Notes under the pieces: model-generated
Seen by the model: the letters and a program-made list of their open reading frames with translations, nothing else
Told to the model about the DNA's origin: nothing
Databases searched by the model: none
Part shown: positions 35,360-44,647 of the stretch, piece by piece
Layout of the letters: every line of letters begins with the position of its first letter
Numbering within the stretch: position 1 is the stretch's first letter
Made by a program: the position numbers and the translations under genes
DNA from: Priestia endophytica DSM 13796
Lineage (GTDB): Bacteria; Bacillota; Bacilli; Bacillales; Bacillaceae_H
Length of the DNA stretch: 64,000 bases
Direction: 5' to 3'
NCBI RefSeq assembly: GCF_900115845.1
Contig: NZ_FOXX01000004.1
Location: forward strand, 124,001 to 188,000

Positions 35360-36102
35360 TTATTTGGCTGTGTATCCACCGTCAACAAGAAGTGTTGTAC
35401 CTGTCACAAAGTCATTTTCAGCTAAGAATATAACAGCATGTGCAATTTCCTTTGGTTCACCTAGTCGACCAATAGGATGTTTGGCTACTAGACCATCATA
35501 GTACTCACCCATTGCCTCTTTGTTCACTAGTCCAGATTCAATAAATCCAGGAGCTACAGCATTTACTCGAATATTCCGATCCGCATATTCTAATGCAACG
35601 GACTTTGTTATTAAATTAACAGCACCTTTACTTGCAGCATATGGAATAGAAGTTGGTTCACCAACTGTGCCCAAAATAGAAGAAGTGTTAATAATAGAAC
35701 CGCCACCCGTTTTAAGCATTTCACGAAGAGCGTATTTAATCCCGTAAAAAACACCATCTTGGTTCACAGAAATCACTCTCTTATATTCTTCAGCCGTTAA
35801 TTCGTGAGTAGGTGTTTGAACACCAACCCCAGCGTTGTTAAAGATGATGTCTAACCCTCCAAAATGTTTGACGGTTTCAGAAACAAGATTTTCAACTGAT
35901 TGCTCATCAGCCACATTAACTGTGATAAATAAAACATCCTTATATGTTTTTTCAACCCTTTTTCGACGCTTACTCCAGCTTCATTATTGTAATCCCCAAT
36001 AACGACTTTCACTCCTTTTTCTAGAAAAGCTTTAGCAGTAGCTAATCCGATACCAGAAGCACCACCCGTTACAATTGCAACTTTGCCATCTAAGTTTGTC
36101 AT
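35360..36102 (-). pseudogene. SDR-family oxidoreductase broken by a frameshift
   Basis: The N-terminal part (36102 down to ~35947) reads MTNLDGKVAIVTGGASGIGL, the Rossmann TGxxxGIG motif. It then slips frame. The remainder, ending at 35360, carries NNAGVG, the active-site YAASKG and VAPGFIESG of a ~248-aa glucose-1-dehydrogenase-like SDR. Adding one A to the A6 tract (T6 on the plus strand at 35947-35952) restores a continuous reading ...GLKKTYKDVLFITVNVADE... in one frame. GGGGG precedes the ATG. Either a genuine recent mutation or phase variation in a homopolymer, or a sequencing error. Family substrates are diverse and not predictable here. Confidence 0.8.
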
Positions 36103-36427
36103 AATCTAATTCCCCCTTGAAGTAATAAAAAGGATTAACAAGCTCTTCATATTTTTTCTTATCTTCTCTGTTTTATACTTAGACCCTGAGAACCAAAACA
36201 AAATAGAAAATATAATCTCTGCTACCATTTTTGAAAAGTGCTAGAGAAGCTACATGATCACTTCCCTCACTATTTCTGGTGACAATTTTCACTTTATTAT
36301 CACAAGCAAATTAGTTGCTTTGGCTAATGGGAATCTAAGAAGGGTAGGTTCCATTGCTTTTCCGAGAAAAATACTAAAAATATAAAAAGCTCCCTGTTTA
36401 CTAACAGAGAGCCCTTTATATTTAAAG
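36103..36427. other. intergenic region between SDR and Lnu-like genes
   Basis: No gene seen. Holds the SDR promoter region and the terminator of the nucleotidyltransferase gene at 36384-36418. Confidence 0.45.
36384..36418 (-). terminator. terminator of the Lnu(B)-like gene
   Basis: GCTCCCTGTT / AACAGAGAGC (one mismatch) with TACT loop and a T-run on the minus strand, just beyond the stop. Confidence 0.75.
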
Positions 36428-37240
36428 TTATTCATTTAAATGAATGTAAAGCTTTTTAATAAAATCTGAATCTATATCTACCATGTAAAAAGCACCTAAA
36501 TTGTTATGCAGCTTTTCAACCATTTTTAAGGCATTCTTATAAGCTGTTTTCAATTCACACTCTCTTAGTTTTGCAGTTATTGAAACATAGTCATGATAAG
36601 ATTGAACACTTATATCCGCCTCTAAGTTTTTGGTACTGTTTAACCAACGTTCTACCGTTTTTTCCTTTACTCTTATGAGTTGTAATATATATTTTTGCAC
36701 TTGTGTTAACACCTCTAGAGAACGTGCTAACTCTCCTCTCTTCATTACATTTACACCCATCAGCCAAGCGTTCGCAAAGTTATTAAAAGCGAAATTTACA
36801 TTTTTATCTGTCATTCTTTCTGGACCAGATCCACCTAATCCTTCAAGCAAAGGCTGTAATTGTTCTGTAGAATCGTAAACATACATAGACTCAGGGTTTG
36901 GAAAAACTCCAGTAGATTTAAAACTTTTGATAATTTCCATTTTTGATTCAGGGAGAAAATGAAATTCCCCCCGAATCATATTTGAAAATATGACTACCTC
37001 TGTTCCATACTCATTGTAAAATATCAGATCAGCGGTGTTGACTTCAGAGATCCAGTATCTAGAGTTAAAATGATTTATATCCTGATCCCTAATGAATATA
37101 TAAAACTCAACATCTGAATACTGGTCTCCTTCCCCTTTAGTAAAAGACCCATACATCATACAAGCTGAGACTGATTCATCTTCAATACATTTATTTTTAA
37201 CGTTTTGAATGATTTTCTCTTGAATTAGCACATTCAACAC
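36428..37240 (-). CDS. Lnu(B)/Lnu(F)-like lincosamide nucleotidyltransferase
   Basis: 270 aa, the length of Lnu(B). The nucleotidyltransferase signature GSFTKGEGDQYSDVE (GS...DxE metal-binding acidic pair) lies near residue 30, preceded by ACMMY. Further shared stretches are NEYGTEVVIF, IRGEFHF, ANAWLMGVNV and the helical QLIRVKEKTVERWLN region. Lnu(B) adenylylates the 3-hydroxyl of clindamycin or lincomycin. The resemblance extends over the whole protein, well beyond the catalytic motif, but is clearly not identity. So this is a chromosomal homologue whose activity is unproven. It is downstream of the GNAT and MutS2-like genes, 119 bp away. Confidence 0.75.
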   Translation of the reverse strand: MLNVLIQEKIIQNVKNKCIEDESVSACMMYGSFTKGEGDQYSDVEFYIFIRDQDINHFNSRYWISEVNTADLIFYNEYGTEVVIFSNMIRGEFHFLPESKMEIIKSFKSTGVFPNPESMYVYDSTEQLQPLLEGLGGSGPERMTDKNVNFAFNNFANAWLMGVNVMKRGELARSLEVLTQVQKYILQLIRVKEKTVERWLNSTKNLEADISVQSYHDYVSITAKLRECELKTAYKNALKMVEKLHNNLGAFYMVDIDSDFIKKLYIHLNE

Positions 37241-37359
37241 TCCTTATCTCATATTTTCATTTTTAGATAAGGGATTTATCAAACACAGGACAGCATGAGC
37301 AACACATATATTATGCTCCTTCCATTTTTAATCAACATGAGTATCAAATATGTCTCATC

Positions 37360-37887
37360 TTATTTAAAAAATGCTTGAGAATATTGATCAACACCCTGTG
37401 TATTTTTAAGGGAGTCCTTAGTTAACTCTATAGCCATAAATACTTCGTCTGGTACTTCGAATGGTGATCTTATATTCCATAAACTTGCTGGTTTGAATCC
37501 GAGTTTTGGATAATAATCTTGATGCCCTAATACAATAACAGACTGATAACCAAGCTCTTTTGCTTTTCTTAATGTATGAGTAATTAATAAACTTCCAATT
37601 CCTTTTTTCTGATGATTTGGTGATACAGAAACTGGGGCAAGAGTCAGGGAATCTACAGCCCTATCATCATTTACGACTTTAATTTTAGATAACATAATAT
37701 GCCCTACAATTTCGTTATCTACTGCCACTAATGAAAGTTCAGGAATAAACGCATCAGATGTTCTAATCCGATATACAAGTTCATGTTCTTTCTGATCGCT
37801 AAACGCTGCATGTAAAAATGCTTGTTTTACAAGTTCCTCTGTTTTTTTATAATCTTCCTGTCTCTCTTGTCTAATCATTATCGCCAT
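37360..37887 (-). CDS. GNAT-family N-acetyltransferase (YhbS-like)
   Basis: 175 aa. Motif A is VSPNHQKKGIGSLLITHTL (~90-108), and VIVLGHQDYYPKLGFKPAS follows, the YhbS-type pattern in which the LGF turn packs on the acetyl-CoA site. Substrate unknown. It starts 6 bp after the end of the MutS2-like gene, so the two are one transcript, perhaps running on to the Lnu(B)-like gene. Confidence 0.78.
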   Translation of the reverse strand: MAIMIRQERQEDYKKTEELVKQAFLHAAFSDQKEHELVYRIRTSDAFIPELSLVAVDNEIVGHIMLSKIKVVNDDRAVDSLTLAPVSVSPNHQKKGIGSLLITHTLRKAKELGYQSVIVLGHQDYYPKLGFKPASLWNIRSPFEVPDEVFMAIELTKDSLKNTQGVDQYSQAFFK

Positions 37888-37893
37888 TTCATC

Positions 37894-39795
37894 TCACCCT
37901 TTATGCTTTCTTATCTCTTTTTGGATTTTACGAAGCGCCTTTTTTGAACCACGTTCTATATCATGCTGCGTTTTTCGGGTAGTATAATCGATAAACAAGG
38001 TCTCTAAATCATAGCCGTCTGGATATAGTTCCTTTGCTGATATTTCTAGGGAAATCCGCTTAACATTTACTTCGATAAATTCTTCATTATAGAACACCAC
38101 AACATTATAGAAATTATCCATTTCTTTATAGATGATCCCAAAGTCATCATAGTCTAATAATTTTACACGATCGCCTTTTTTATATTCATACTTTTCTTCA
38201 TTCTTTTCTTTAACAACCTTAGGTTTTCTTATTTTATTCTCATCTACCCGTTCTAAATGATATCCTTTGTTCTCCATATAGTGCTTCGCTCTTTGTAGAA
38301 CATTTTCTCGTACATTCATTTTTCTAGAAATCCAAAGTGCATTACTTTCTCCTGATTTTCCTATTAACAATTGATACATTGGCTCTAATGTATCACTATG
38401 AAATTGCATTGCTGCATTCATAAAGTCGCTGTGCATTTCGGAAAAACGTTTAATTTCGCCATAATGAGTTGTCGCTACTGTTATACATCCCATTTGGTAA
38501 AATTCCTCTAAAATTGAAATCGCAAGTGCAGATCCTTCATTTGGCTCTGTACCACTTCCTATTTCATCAAATAGTAAAAGGGTATTATTATTAGATGCTC
38601 TCATAATCTCTGATACATTTTTCATATGAGATGAAAATGTACTTAACGCATTTTCTATACTTTGATTGTCTCCAATATCAACAAAGATGTTTTCAAATAC
38701 GGCTATTTCCGTTTCTTTGTTTGAAATAATATGAAAGCCTGACATTGCTGCTAATGTGACTAATCCAATGGTTTTTAGAACAATGGTTTTCCCGCCAGCA
38801 TTAGGACCCGTAATAATCAAGCTACGATAGTTTTTCCCTATCTCAAAATGAAGTGGTACAGCCTCTTTTGTTAAAAGGGGATGTTTACAATCAACTAATT
38901 TGATATATCCATAATCATTTAACTTCGGTTCTATCCCTCCAACATGCTTACTGAATTTTGCTTTCGCAAACACCATATCATATTGACTGATAAGGTCCAT
39001 ATTTATCTTGATTTCATGAATATTCTCTAAAAGCACTCCTGATAACGTAGCTAATATTTGATACTCTTCTATCGCCTCTTCAGCTTTTAGGCTTGCAAGT
39101 TCTCCATTTAACTTTGTAATGGTATTTGGCTCGATAAACACGGTGGAACCTTTAGAAGAAACCTCAATTACGGTTCCTGGAACCTGGTTTTTATAGGAAG
39201 CTTTAATAGGAATTGTATATCGATCATCTTTTTTACTAATAAAGAATTCTTGAATATACTTTTTATATGAACTGCTATTGAGAAATTTATTTAAGCGTTC
39301 CTTTATTTTTTCTTCCGCTACTTCCATGTTATGTCGTATTCGTTTTAGCTCTTTACTTGCAGCTGAATCTACACGGTTTCCCTTAATTGAAAAATTAATT
39401 TCTTCTTCAATACTTTTAAATTCAGTCATTGAATTGGCGTAAGATGTTAATACAGGTGCGAAAAATTCTTTATTCATCATAAACTTTTTCATTTTTCTAC
39501 ATCCTCTTAAAAAGTCTGATACACTTACCAACTCACTTGGATCAAGCATCATCCCTTTTTCAAGGTTTTGTATTGTATGATCGATATTGGATACTCCTAA
39601 AAACGGCACATGTCCCTCAGCGTCTAAGATTGCTCGTGCTTCTGTTGTTTCATTCAAGCGATTTTTAACTATTTTTATATTTGTACTTGGTTTCAATTTA
39701 TCTAGTAATTGTTTACCTAATCCACTTACACAATAAGATCTAACGGTCTGTTTTAATTCGTTATATTGTAACTTTTCATAAGTCGCATGATTCAT
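37894..39795 (-). CDS. MutS2-family ATPase without Smr domain
   Basis: 633 aa against about 785 in canonical MutS2. N-terminal MutS core-like helices and clamp (~1-300) precede an ABC-type ATPase: Walker A GPNAGGKT, signature region, Walker B LLLFDEIGSGTEP and the TTHYGEIKRF loop. After the ATPase come a coiled linker and a KOW-like segment (KKGDRVKLLDYDDFG), and a basic tail; the C-terminal Smr endonuclease domain (with LDLRG-type motif) is absent. MutS2 acts in suppressing recombination and, in B. subtilis, in recognising collided ribosomes. A paralogue without Smr would bind but not cleave. In operon with a GNAT gene. Confidence 0.82.
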   Translation of the reverse strand: MNHATYEKLQYNELKQTVRSYCVSGLGKQLLDKLKPSTNIKIVKNRLNETTEARAILDAEGHVPFLGVSNIDHTIQNLEKGMMLDPSELVSVSDFLRGCRKMKKFMMNKEFFAPVLTSYANSMTEFKSIEEEINFSIKGNRVDSAASKELKRIRHNMEVAEEKIKERLNKFLNSSSYKKYIQEFFISKKDDRYTIPIKASYKNQVPGTVIEVSSKGSTVFIEPNTITKLNGELASLKAEEAIEEYQILATLSGVLLENIHEIKINMDLISQYDMVFAKAKFSKHVGGIEPKLNDYGYIKLVDCKHPLLTKEAVPLHFEIGKNYRSLIITGPNAGGKTIVLKTIGLVTLAAMSGFHIISNKETEIAVFENIFVDIGDNQSIENALSTFSSHMKNVSEIMRASNNNTLLLFDEIGSGTEPNEGSALAISILEEFYQMGCITVATTHYGEIKRFSEMHSDFMNAAMQFHSDTLEPMYQLLIGKSGESNALWISRKMNVRENVLQRAKHYMENKGYHLERVDENKIRKPKVVKEKNEEKYEYKKGDRVKLLDYDDFGIIYKEMDNFYNVVVFYNEEFIEVNVKRISLEISAKELYPDGYDLETLFIDYTTRKTQHDIERGSKKALRKIQKEIRKHKG

Positions 39796-40271
39796 TTTCC
39801 ATTCTCCTCACTGTGATTTATTCATTTCACAAGCGAAGATACCTACTCATTAGATTTCAATGGGGTTTCAAGCATAAAAGAATATCATTTGCTACTTATA
39901 TAAACACAAAAAAGCTGCGGGGATACCGCAGCTTTTTACATTACAAGGCAAGTGTAATATGTATAAGGAAATAAGCCATTAAAATAGAGCTATTCCCTTA
40001 TTCCCTTACTATTACATGCTTTATAAAGTACTGTAGGTATCTTCATAGGTTTTGAAATAAATTCATAGCAAAATAAGGGTCCATTGTGTACCTTATCCAC
40101 TTCTGCTATCGTATTTATTTCATTTAACTTTTCCTATTTAGAACCTACCGCACTCACAAAAAGCACCTCTCATTAATTTATTGTTATTACCATTGAAATC
40201 TAACTTAATGATTTTATCATACTATAAATGGATAAAAAAGTAAAGTTTAAATACATTTTTGTTCTTAGAAA
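39796..40271. other. intergenic region with terminator and second dyad
   Basis: No gene. Holds a strong terminator at 39908-39937 and an imperfect dyad ATAAGGAAATA / TATTCCCTTAT around 39963-40001. The MutS2-like promoter should lie between 39796 and 39905. Confidence 0.45.
39908..39937. terminator. strong GC-rich terminator
   Basis: AAAAAGCTGCGG / CCGCAGCTTTTT with GGATA loop and T-runs on both strands. Lies 335 bp beyond the GDPD stop and probably protects the MutS2-like gene from read-through. Confidence 0.85.
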
Positions 40272-41264
40272 TTACTCTTCATCTTTATAGTAATTCCCTA
40301 TTTTATCTATACGGTTGGTCCATATGCCCCCTGAATAATCGTTTGGAAGTCTTTTTAAATTTTGAATAGAATCAAAACCAGTTGAAAACTCACTTCCATC
40401 TCCACCAACAATAATTGTGCGAGTATTTACATCATCCATTCGATTTAAAAAGCGGTTTGGCCATCCCCAGAGGATGTGAGCAATTTTTTCTGGTATATGT
40501 AATTCTGTGTTTTCACATGCGTTAGGTACATTCCCTGTCCATCCTGTTGCTATATATGGAATGAGACAAGCTTTCATAGTTGCTTTAGACATAACCTTTA
40601 GATTTGGCATTTCCCTTTTCAATGAATCAATAGGTTCGTCTCCCCCATAAACCGTTATATTTTTCAGGCGCTTTTTAGAAAATGGGGATAAATATTGGGC
40701 TAGTTGTCTTCCTTCCTCTGGATCATTACTTTTCACATGAATAAGAAATGCTTGGTGAGGAAAATGTTTCATTACTTCATTCAGGGAAGGCATAAGGTTG
40801 ACTCCCTTACCTCGAAAAGGATATGTTTTTCCTCCATCAGCCGTATACCCGTATCCAATATCTAATTTCTTTAACTCAGCCATTGTATAATCCCTTGTAA
40901 CGCCTGTTCCATTTGTTCGGCAATCTATTGTCCAATCATGAAATACGGCAAATTGATTGTCTTTTGTGATGTGCACGTCAAGTTCAACCATATCAGCTCC
41001 ATCCTCAAAAGCAGCTTCCATAGAAGGAATGGTATTTTCTAAAAAATTATGTTCCGGTTTGTAAATCCTTTCGGCTGTACATGTATCATTTTGAATATCT
41101 TTCATAGTAAATGTTTGTGCAACACCTCTATGAGCAAGCAAAAAGGGTTGACTCTCTCTTTTCTGAGCTAGTAAAGAACTATTATTCAAGTAAATAAAAG
41201 CTATTATCACTCCGAAAATCAGCCATGTAGTTCTACGTTTAAAAGCTTTTTTTAAAAACTTCAT
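40272..41264 (-). CDS. membrane-anchored glycerophosphodiester phosphodiesterase
   Basis: 330 aa. The ATG at 41264 follows GGAGGAG; a TTG four codons upstream lies in that site. The N-terminus MKFLKKAFKRRTTWLIFGVI is a basic plus hydrophobic signal-anchor, so the catalytic domain is outside. The GDPD barrel shows LLAHRGVAQTF, ENTIPSMEAAFEDGADMVELD and HDWTIDCRTNG, with the two catalytic histidines and the Glu-x-Asp metal ligands. It would release glycerol-3-phosphate from glycerophosphodiesters or teichoic-acid-like polymers. Single gene. Confidence 0.86.
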   Translation of the reverse strand: MKFLKKAFKRRTTWLIFGVIIAFIYLNNSSLLAQKRESQPFLLAHRGVAQTFTMKDIQNDTCTAERIYKPEHNFLENTIPSMEAAFEDGADMVELDVHITKDNQFAVFHDWTIDCRTNGTGVTRDYTMAELKKLDIGYGYTADGGKTYPFRGKGVNLMPSLNEVMKHFPHQAFLIHVKSNDPEEGRQLAQYLSPFSKKRLKNITVYGGDEPIDSLKREMPNLKVMSKATMKACLIPYIATGWTGNVPNACENTELHIPEKIAHILWGWPNRFLNRMDDVNTRTIIVGGDGSEFSTGFDSIQNLKRLPNDYSGGIWTNRIDKIGNYYKDEE

Positions 41265-41517
41265 AGTCTCCTCCAATTAGTCAATATAACTTGTTATCAA
41301 TTCAAAATCATATAAAAGACCATGATTAATTTCAATAATTGAAGGATTATAATTTCCTATTAATATTGGTATAATTGTAACTACAACTAATTTCGGTCAC
41401 TACTTGATAGAATAGCTATGAATGCTTCATGTATAATCAATTCATATATTAGGAATGATCGGTAGTAAAAGACACCCCACCTCTTTTATATAAATATCAA
41501 AGGATAAAAAATCATTT

Positions 41518-42018
41518 TCACTTATTCTTATAATCATCCGTTTTCATGAGATTTGTTAAGAACCTCGCTTTGGCTTCTCTATACTCTTCCATACTCCTAC
41601 CGTTAAATTCTTGTTTAATTTGATCATATTGCTGCCTCAAATTTTCATTTTCCCTTAAAACACTTGTGATTTTCCAAAATATATCGAGAGATGAGTTTCT
41701 TACGGTTAATTGGATACCTAAAGGAGGATCTCTATCGTCATCCTTAAACGAAATGAATGTGTCAGATGACACACTTCCTGAATTGACATCATAGTGTTTT
41801 ACTAAAACCTCTCTAGATGAATTAAAATGCTCTTGATTCACTATCACTTGTATGTCTACGTCCCCTTTAGTAAGACTTCCGGGTATGGCTGTACTTCCTA
41901 TATGATGAATTTCTGCATGAGGCAATAATAACTGTAACTTTGCTTTTTCTTCCAAGAATAATGTTTCAGCAGCTTCACGAAATACATGTTCTGCTTGAAA
42001 GTAAACTTTCTCTTCCAT
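41518..42018 (-). CDS. GrpB-family nucleotidyltransferase-fold protein
   Basis: 166 aa. HHIGSTAIPGSLTKGDVDIQV (~38-58) is the GrpB (UPF0157) hallmark, the GS...DxD-like minimal nucleotidyltransferase motif. Biochemical role unknown in the family; some members are fused to CoaE dephospho-CoA kinase. Single gene with no obvious partner. Confidence 0.78.
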   Translation of the reverse strand: MEEKVYFQAEHVFREAAETLFLEEKAKLQLLLPHAEIHHIGSTAIPGSLTKGDVDIQVIVNQEHFNSSREVLVKHYDVNSGSVSSDTFISFKDDDRDPPLGIQLTVRNSSLDIFWKITSVLRENENLRQQYDQIKQEFNGRSMEEYREAKARFLTNLMKTDDYKNK

Positions 42019-42401
42019 AATAACCCCCTTGATGACTCTTTGATTTTAAAAAACTTTAAGGTGAGAAAATGAACCTACTTGAACACCTCCTAATGAATGC
42101 TGTTTTTCAACTTCACACTTCGGATTAATATTTAACCAATTAAATTAGTTGAATATTTAGATCATTTAATATTTCTCTCCTATTGTAAGCATTTTCTATT
42201 CATTAGTAAATGTATATGGTATGTAAACCTAATTTATATAAACCAGTCTCGGAAAGTGAAGAAGCCATAGACTCCTTATTAATAAAGGAATCTATGACTT
42301 TTTTTCTCTTCTATATAGTGTTTTATTCATTTTACCTTTAGATAACATTTTTATCTACGTGATTACTTGTAATGTTAGTAAAGCATTACTTAACAACTTT
42401 C
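42019..42401. other. intergenic region before the thiamine-regulated operon end
   Basis: No gene; contains the grpB-type upstream sequence and the operon terminator at 42262-42306. Confidence 0.45.
42262..42306. terminator. terminator of the NCS2-luxE-luxC-SDR operon
   Basis: AAGCCATAGACTCCTT / AAGGAATCTATGACTT with ATTAATA-type loop, two mismatches, and a seven-T run on the plus strand. ~100 bp after the SDR stop. Confidence 0.7.
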
Positions 42402-43169
42402 TTAATGCATGACTAACCCACCATCTACATTTAAGCATTGACCCGTAATAAAAGAGGCTAAATCAGAAGCTAAAAATAATACACTGCCAGCAATATCTTT
42501 AGGCTGGGCCAAGCGGTGCAAAGGCGTCAATTGAATAATTTCGTTTCTGATATCTTCCTTTGTCTCATGGCTTGAATCAGTTGGATAAGTCAGACCTGGA
42601 GCAACGGCATTAACGGTAATACCAAAACCGCCTAATTCCTTGGCGAGATTTCGGGTATAACCAAGCAATGACATCTTCGCTGTTGTATAATCATGATAAG
42701 GAACAATTGGAAAATGAATTAAATTACTAACCATATTAATCATTCTTCCTGACATTTGATTCTTCATATGAGGCATTACAGCCTTACATATATTATAAGC
42801 GCCATGTACGCTTCCTTCCCATTGTTGGTTGTAATCTTCCCATTCCATCTCCCACGCTGTTTTTCTTGTTTTAGGGTTAAAGGTATAGTGGCTTAAGGCA
42901 TTGTTTACAACTACATCAATGGTGCCAAAGGAATCGACAACCGATTCTATCATTTCATTTACTTGATTGCTATCTGTCACATCTGCCCTAATCGCAACGG
43001 ATTGACCGCCCATTGCCTCAATTTCACTAACGACTTCACCCGCAAGGTTCTCATTGTTCAAATAATTAACAACAACAATTGATCCTGCGGCACCAAACTG
43101 TCTGGCCATCTCCGCTCCAATACCCCTGCTTGCTCCTGTAATTAATACTATTTTCTGCTTTAAATTCAT
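42402..43169 (-). CDS. SDR-family reductase (FabG-like), last gene of the TPP-riboswitch operon
   Basis: 255 aa classical SDR: TGASRGIGAEMA (11-22) NAD(P)-binding motif, VVNNALSHY, catalytic Tyr and Lys in YHDYTTAK and the C-terminal GQCLNVDGG. Usually labelled 3-oxoacyl-ACP reductase. In this operon it follows LuxE and LuxC by 14 bp, and the simplest role is reduction of the aldehyde made by LuxC to an alcohol (inference). NADP(H) preference is suggested by the Asn-Tyr after the second strand (VVVNYLN). Operon ends at the hairpin downstream. Confidence 0.85.
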   Translation of the reverse strand: MNLKQKIVLITGASRGIGAEMARQFGAAGSIVVVNYLNNENLAGEVVSEIEAMGGQSVAIRADVTDSNQVNEMIESVVDSFGTIDVVVNNALSHYTFNPKTRKTAWEMEWEDYNQQWEGSVHGAYNICKAVMPHMKNQMSGRMINMVSNLIHFPIVPYHDYTTAKMSLLGYTRNLAKELGGFGITVNAVAPGLTYPTDSSHETKEDIRNEIIQLTPLHRLAQPKDIAGSVLFLASDLASFITGQCLNVDGGLVMH

Positions 43170-43183
43170 CGTTACCCCACCTT

Positions 43184-44647
43184 CTATTCAACATCTGGAT
43201 CAAAACGTTCCAAGTCCTCTTCTACATTCCGTTCAATATCTGTCATTCTTACAAGATCAAGGAGATTAAACCCTCCATCATGGTGCCAACCTGGCTTTGC
43301 TTGATTCATTTCGCCTACTGGAGTGATTCTATTTACACCTAATTCTCCTAGGCGATCGGCTAGTTGGAATAATCTCGAAGGAGCTACTGCAAGCCCACAT
43401 GACTGTAAATATTGTTGATACGGCTTAATAATATGAACTGCCTGTTCAATTGACTCTACTACCGAGTATACGTGAATAGAGCGATTCAAGGGAGAACCTT
43501 CAAATCCGAGTTCTTCGTGATAAATAACAGTCCAAGATGTACCCCTTTCGCTTGAAAGAACCGTTACATTATCTTGTTGCAGGGACTCCAGCTCAAAGCG
43601 GCTTCTTAACCGTTGAATAGACATGGCCTCTTCATCTGTTAGCTTTGCCCGTGGTCTTTTTTTATGATAACGTTCAAGTTCTGCACCTAACATTTGGGCG
43701 AATTGTTTTGCACTGATTCCTCCTCCTTCTTCCACAAAAACAGTCTGGGGAGATAGACAGCTTTGTTGGTCATAGACACTGATATCTTCCGCTAATTTTT
43801 GAATCGTTTTATAGTACAAATCGGGAGTTAAAGCTTCCTTGCCAATTAAGGAGAAGCTGATTTTATGTCCATAACTTAAGAACTTCTTATGAGGGGGAAC
43901 CTTGCTCTTCAGTTTTTCAACAGTATCATTTGTTCCATAGACAATCACAGCGTCGCTAGTTTCAATGGTTGTCCCTTCTAATTCATTTGTTCCCCCTTTC
44001 CACGGGAGTATCGCAATCGTTTCGGCAAGTTTTTCATCAACCTCCGCTAATGACTCTGTAAATAAAACAGGGAACAGAGGTTCAGCCATTGAGACTTTTC
44101 CGATCGTACTTGATTTAACCATAAGCCCCATAATTAAACTCCAGATTTGAACTCCTGGAACATTTCCAGAGAAAACATGAAAAATGGTACGTGGTCCAAA
44201 AGCCTTGCTCATACCGCCGGATTTTCGAGGACGAAATTCATCTAACATTGCCGGCTGATCGAACTCTTCATCTAGAAAGCGCAATAATTCTTTTTTTCGA
44301 AAGGTACGCATATATCTTTTTAGTTGCAACCGGACCATCTCTTGATCATAACCCGTTATAATGGGAATGACTCTTTCTGCTAACTTACGAAGCGGATAGT
44401 CCGGATTCAGCCATTTTTGAACGGCCATATCAATTTTGTTAACAATATCAGCAATAGGCATAGAGGCCAAATACTGGTCACGATTAATTTGCACTTGATG
44501 AATAATTCTCTCTAACACATCCACTGTAATAACAGGAATTTTTAATGTGAAAGTAATGTCACTACTTTCAATCGTTTTCAACTGAAATTCGTTTAATTCA
44601 ATGGAATCAGGCACACGATATGCATTCAATTCTTTTATCTTTTTCAC
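43184..44647 (-). CDS. acyl-CoA/acyl-protein reductase, LuxC family
   Basis: 487 aa when started at the GTG at 44647, whose G is the last base of the luxE TAG stop (TAGTG), a typical coupled start. The longer frame to 44893 is low-complexity basic sequence read within luxE and is rejected. LuxC signatures: VFSGNVPGVQIWSLIMG, a nucleotide site in ISFSLIGKEAL and the acyl-accepting Cys in YDQQSCLSPQ. In luminous bacteria LuxC reduces an acyl group passed from LuxE to an aldehyde with NADPH. No luxA, luxB or luxD is present. Under a thiamine riboswitch the acyl group is unlikely to be a fatty acid. Confidence 0.87.
   Translation of the reverse strand: MKKIKELNAYRVPDSIELNEFQLKTIESSDITFTLKIPVITVDVLERIIHQVQINRDQYLASMPIADIVNKIDMAVQKWLNPDYPLRKLAERVIPIITGYDQEMVRLQLKRYMRTFRKKELLRFLDEEFDQPAMLDEFRPRKSGGMSKAFGPRTIFHVFSGNVPGVQIWSLIMGLMVKSSTIGKVSMAEPLFPVLFTESLAEVDEKLAETIAILPWKGGTNELEGTTIETSDAVIVYGTNDTVEKLKSKVPPHKKFLSYGHKISFSLIGKEALTPDLYYKTIQKLAEDISVYDQQSCLSPQTVFVEEGGGISAKQFAQMLGAELERYHKKRPRAKLTDEEAMSIQRLRSRFELESLQQDNVTVLSSERGTSWTVIYHEELGFEGSPLNRSIHVYSVVESIEQAVHIIKPYQQYLQSCGLAVAPSRLFQLADRLGELGVNRITPVGEMNQAKPGWHHDGGFNLLDLVRMTDIERNVEEDLERFDPDVE

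Noticed and set aside
36300-36380. Possible T-box-like stretch (AAGGGTAGGTTCC)
   Set aside because: Lacks the conserved AGGGTGG-ACC T-box core, stem I and an adjacent aminoacyl-tRNA or amino acid gene in the right orientation.
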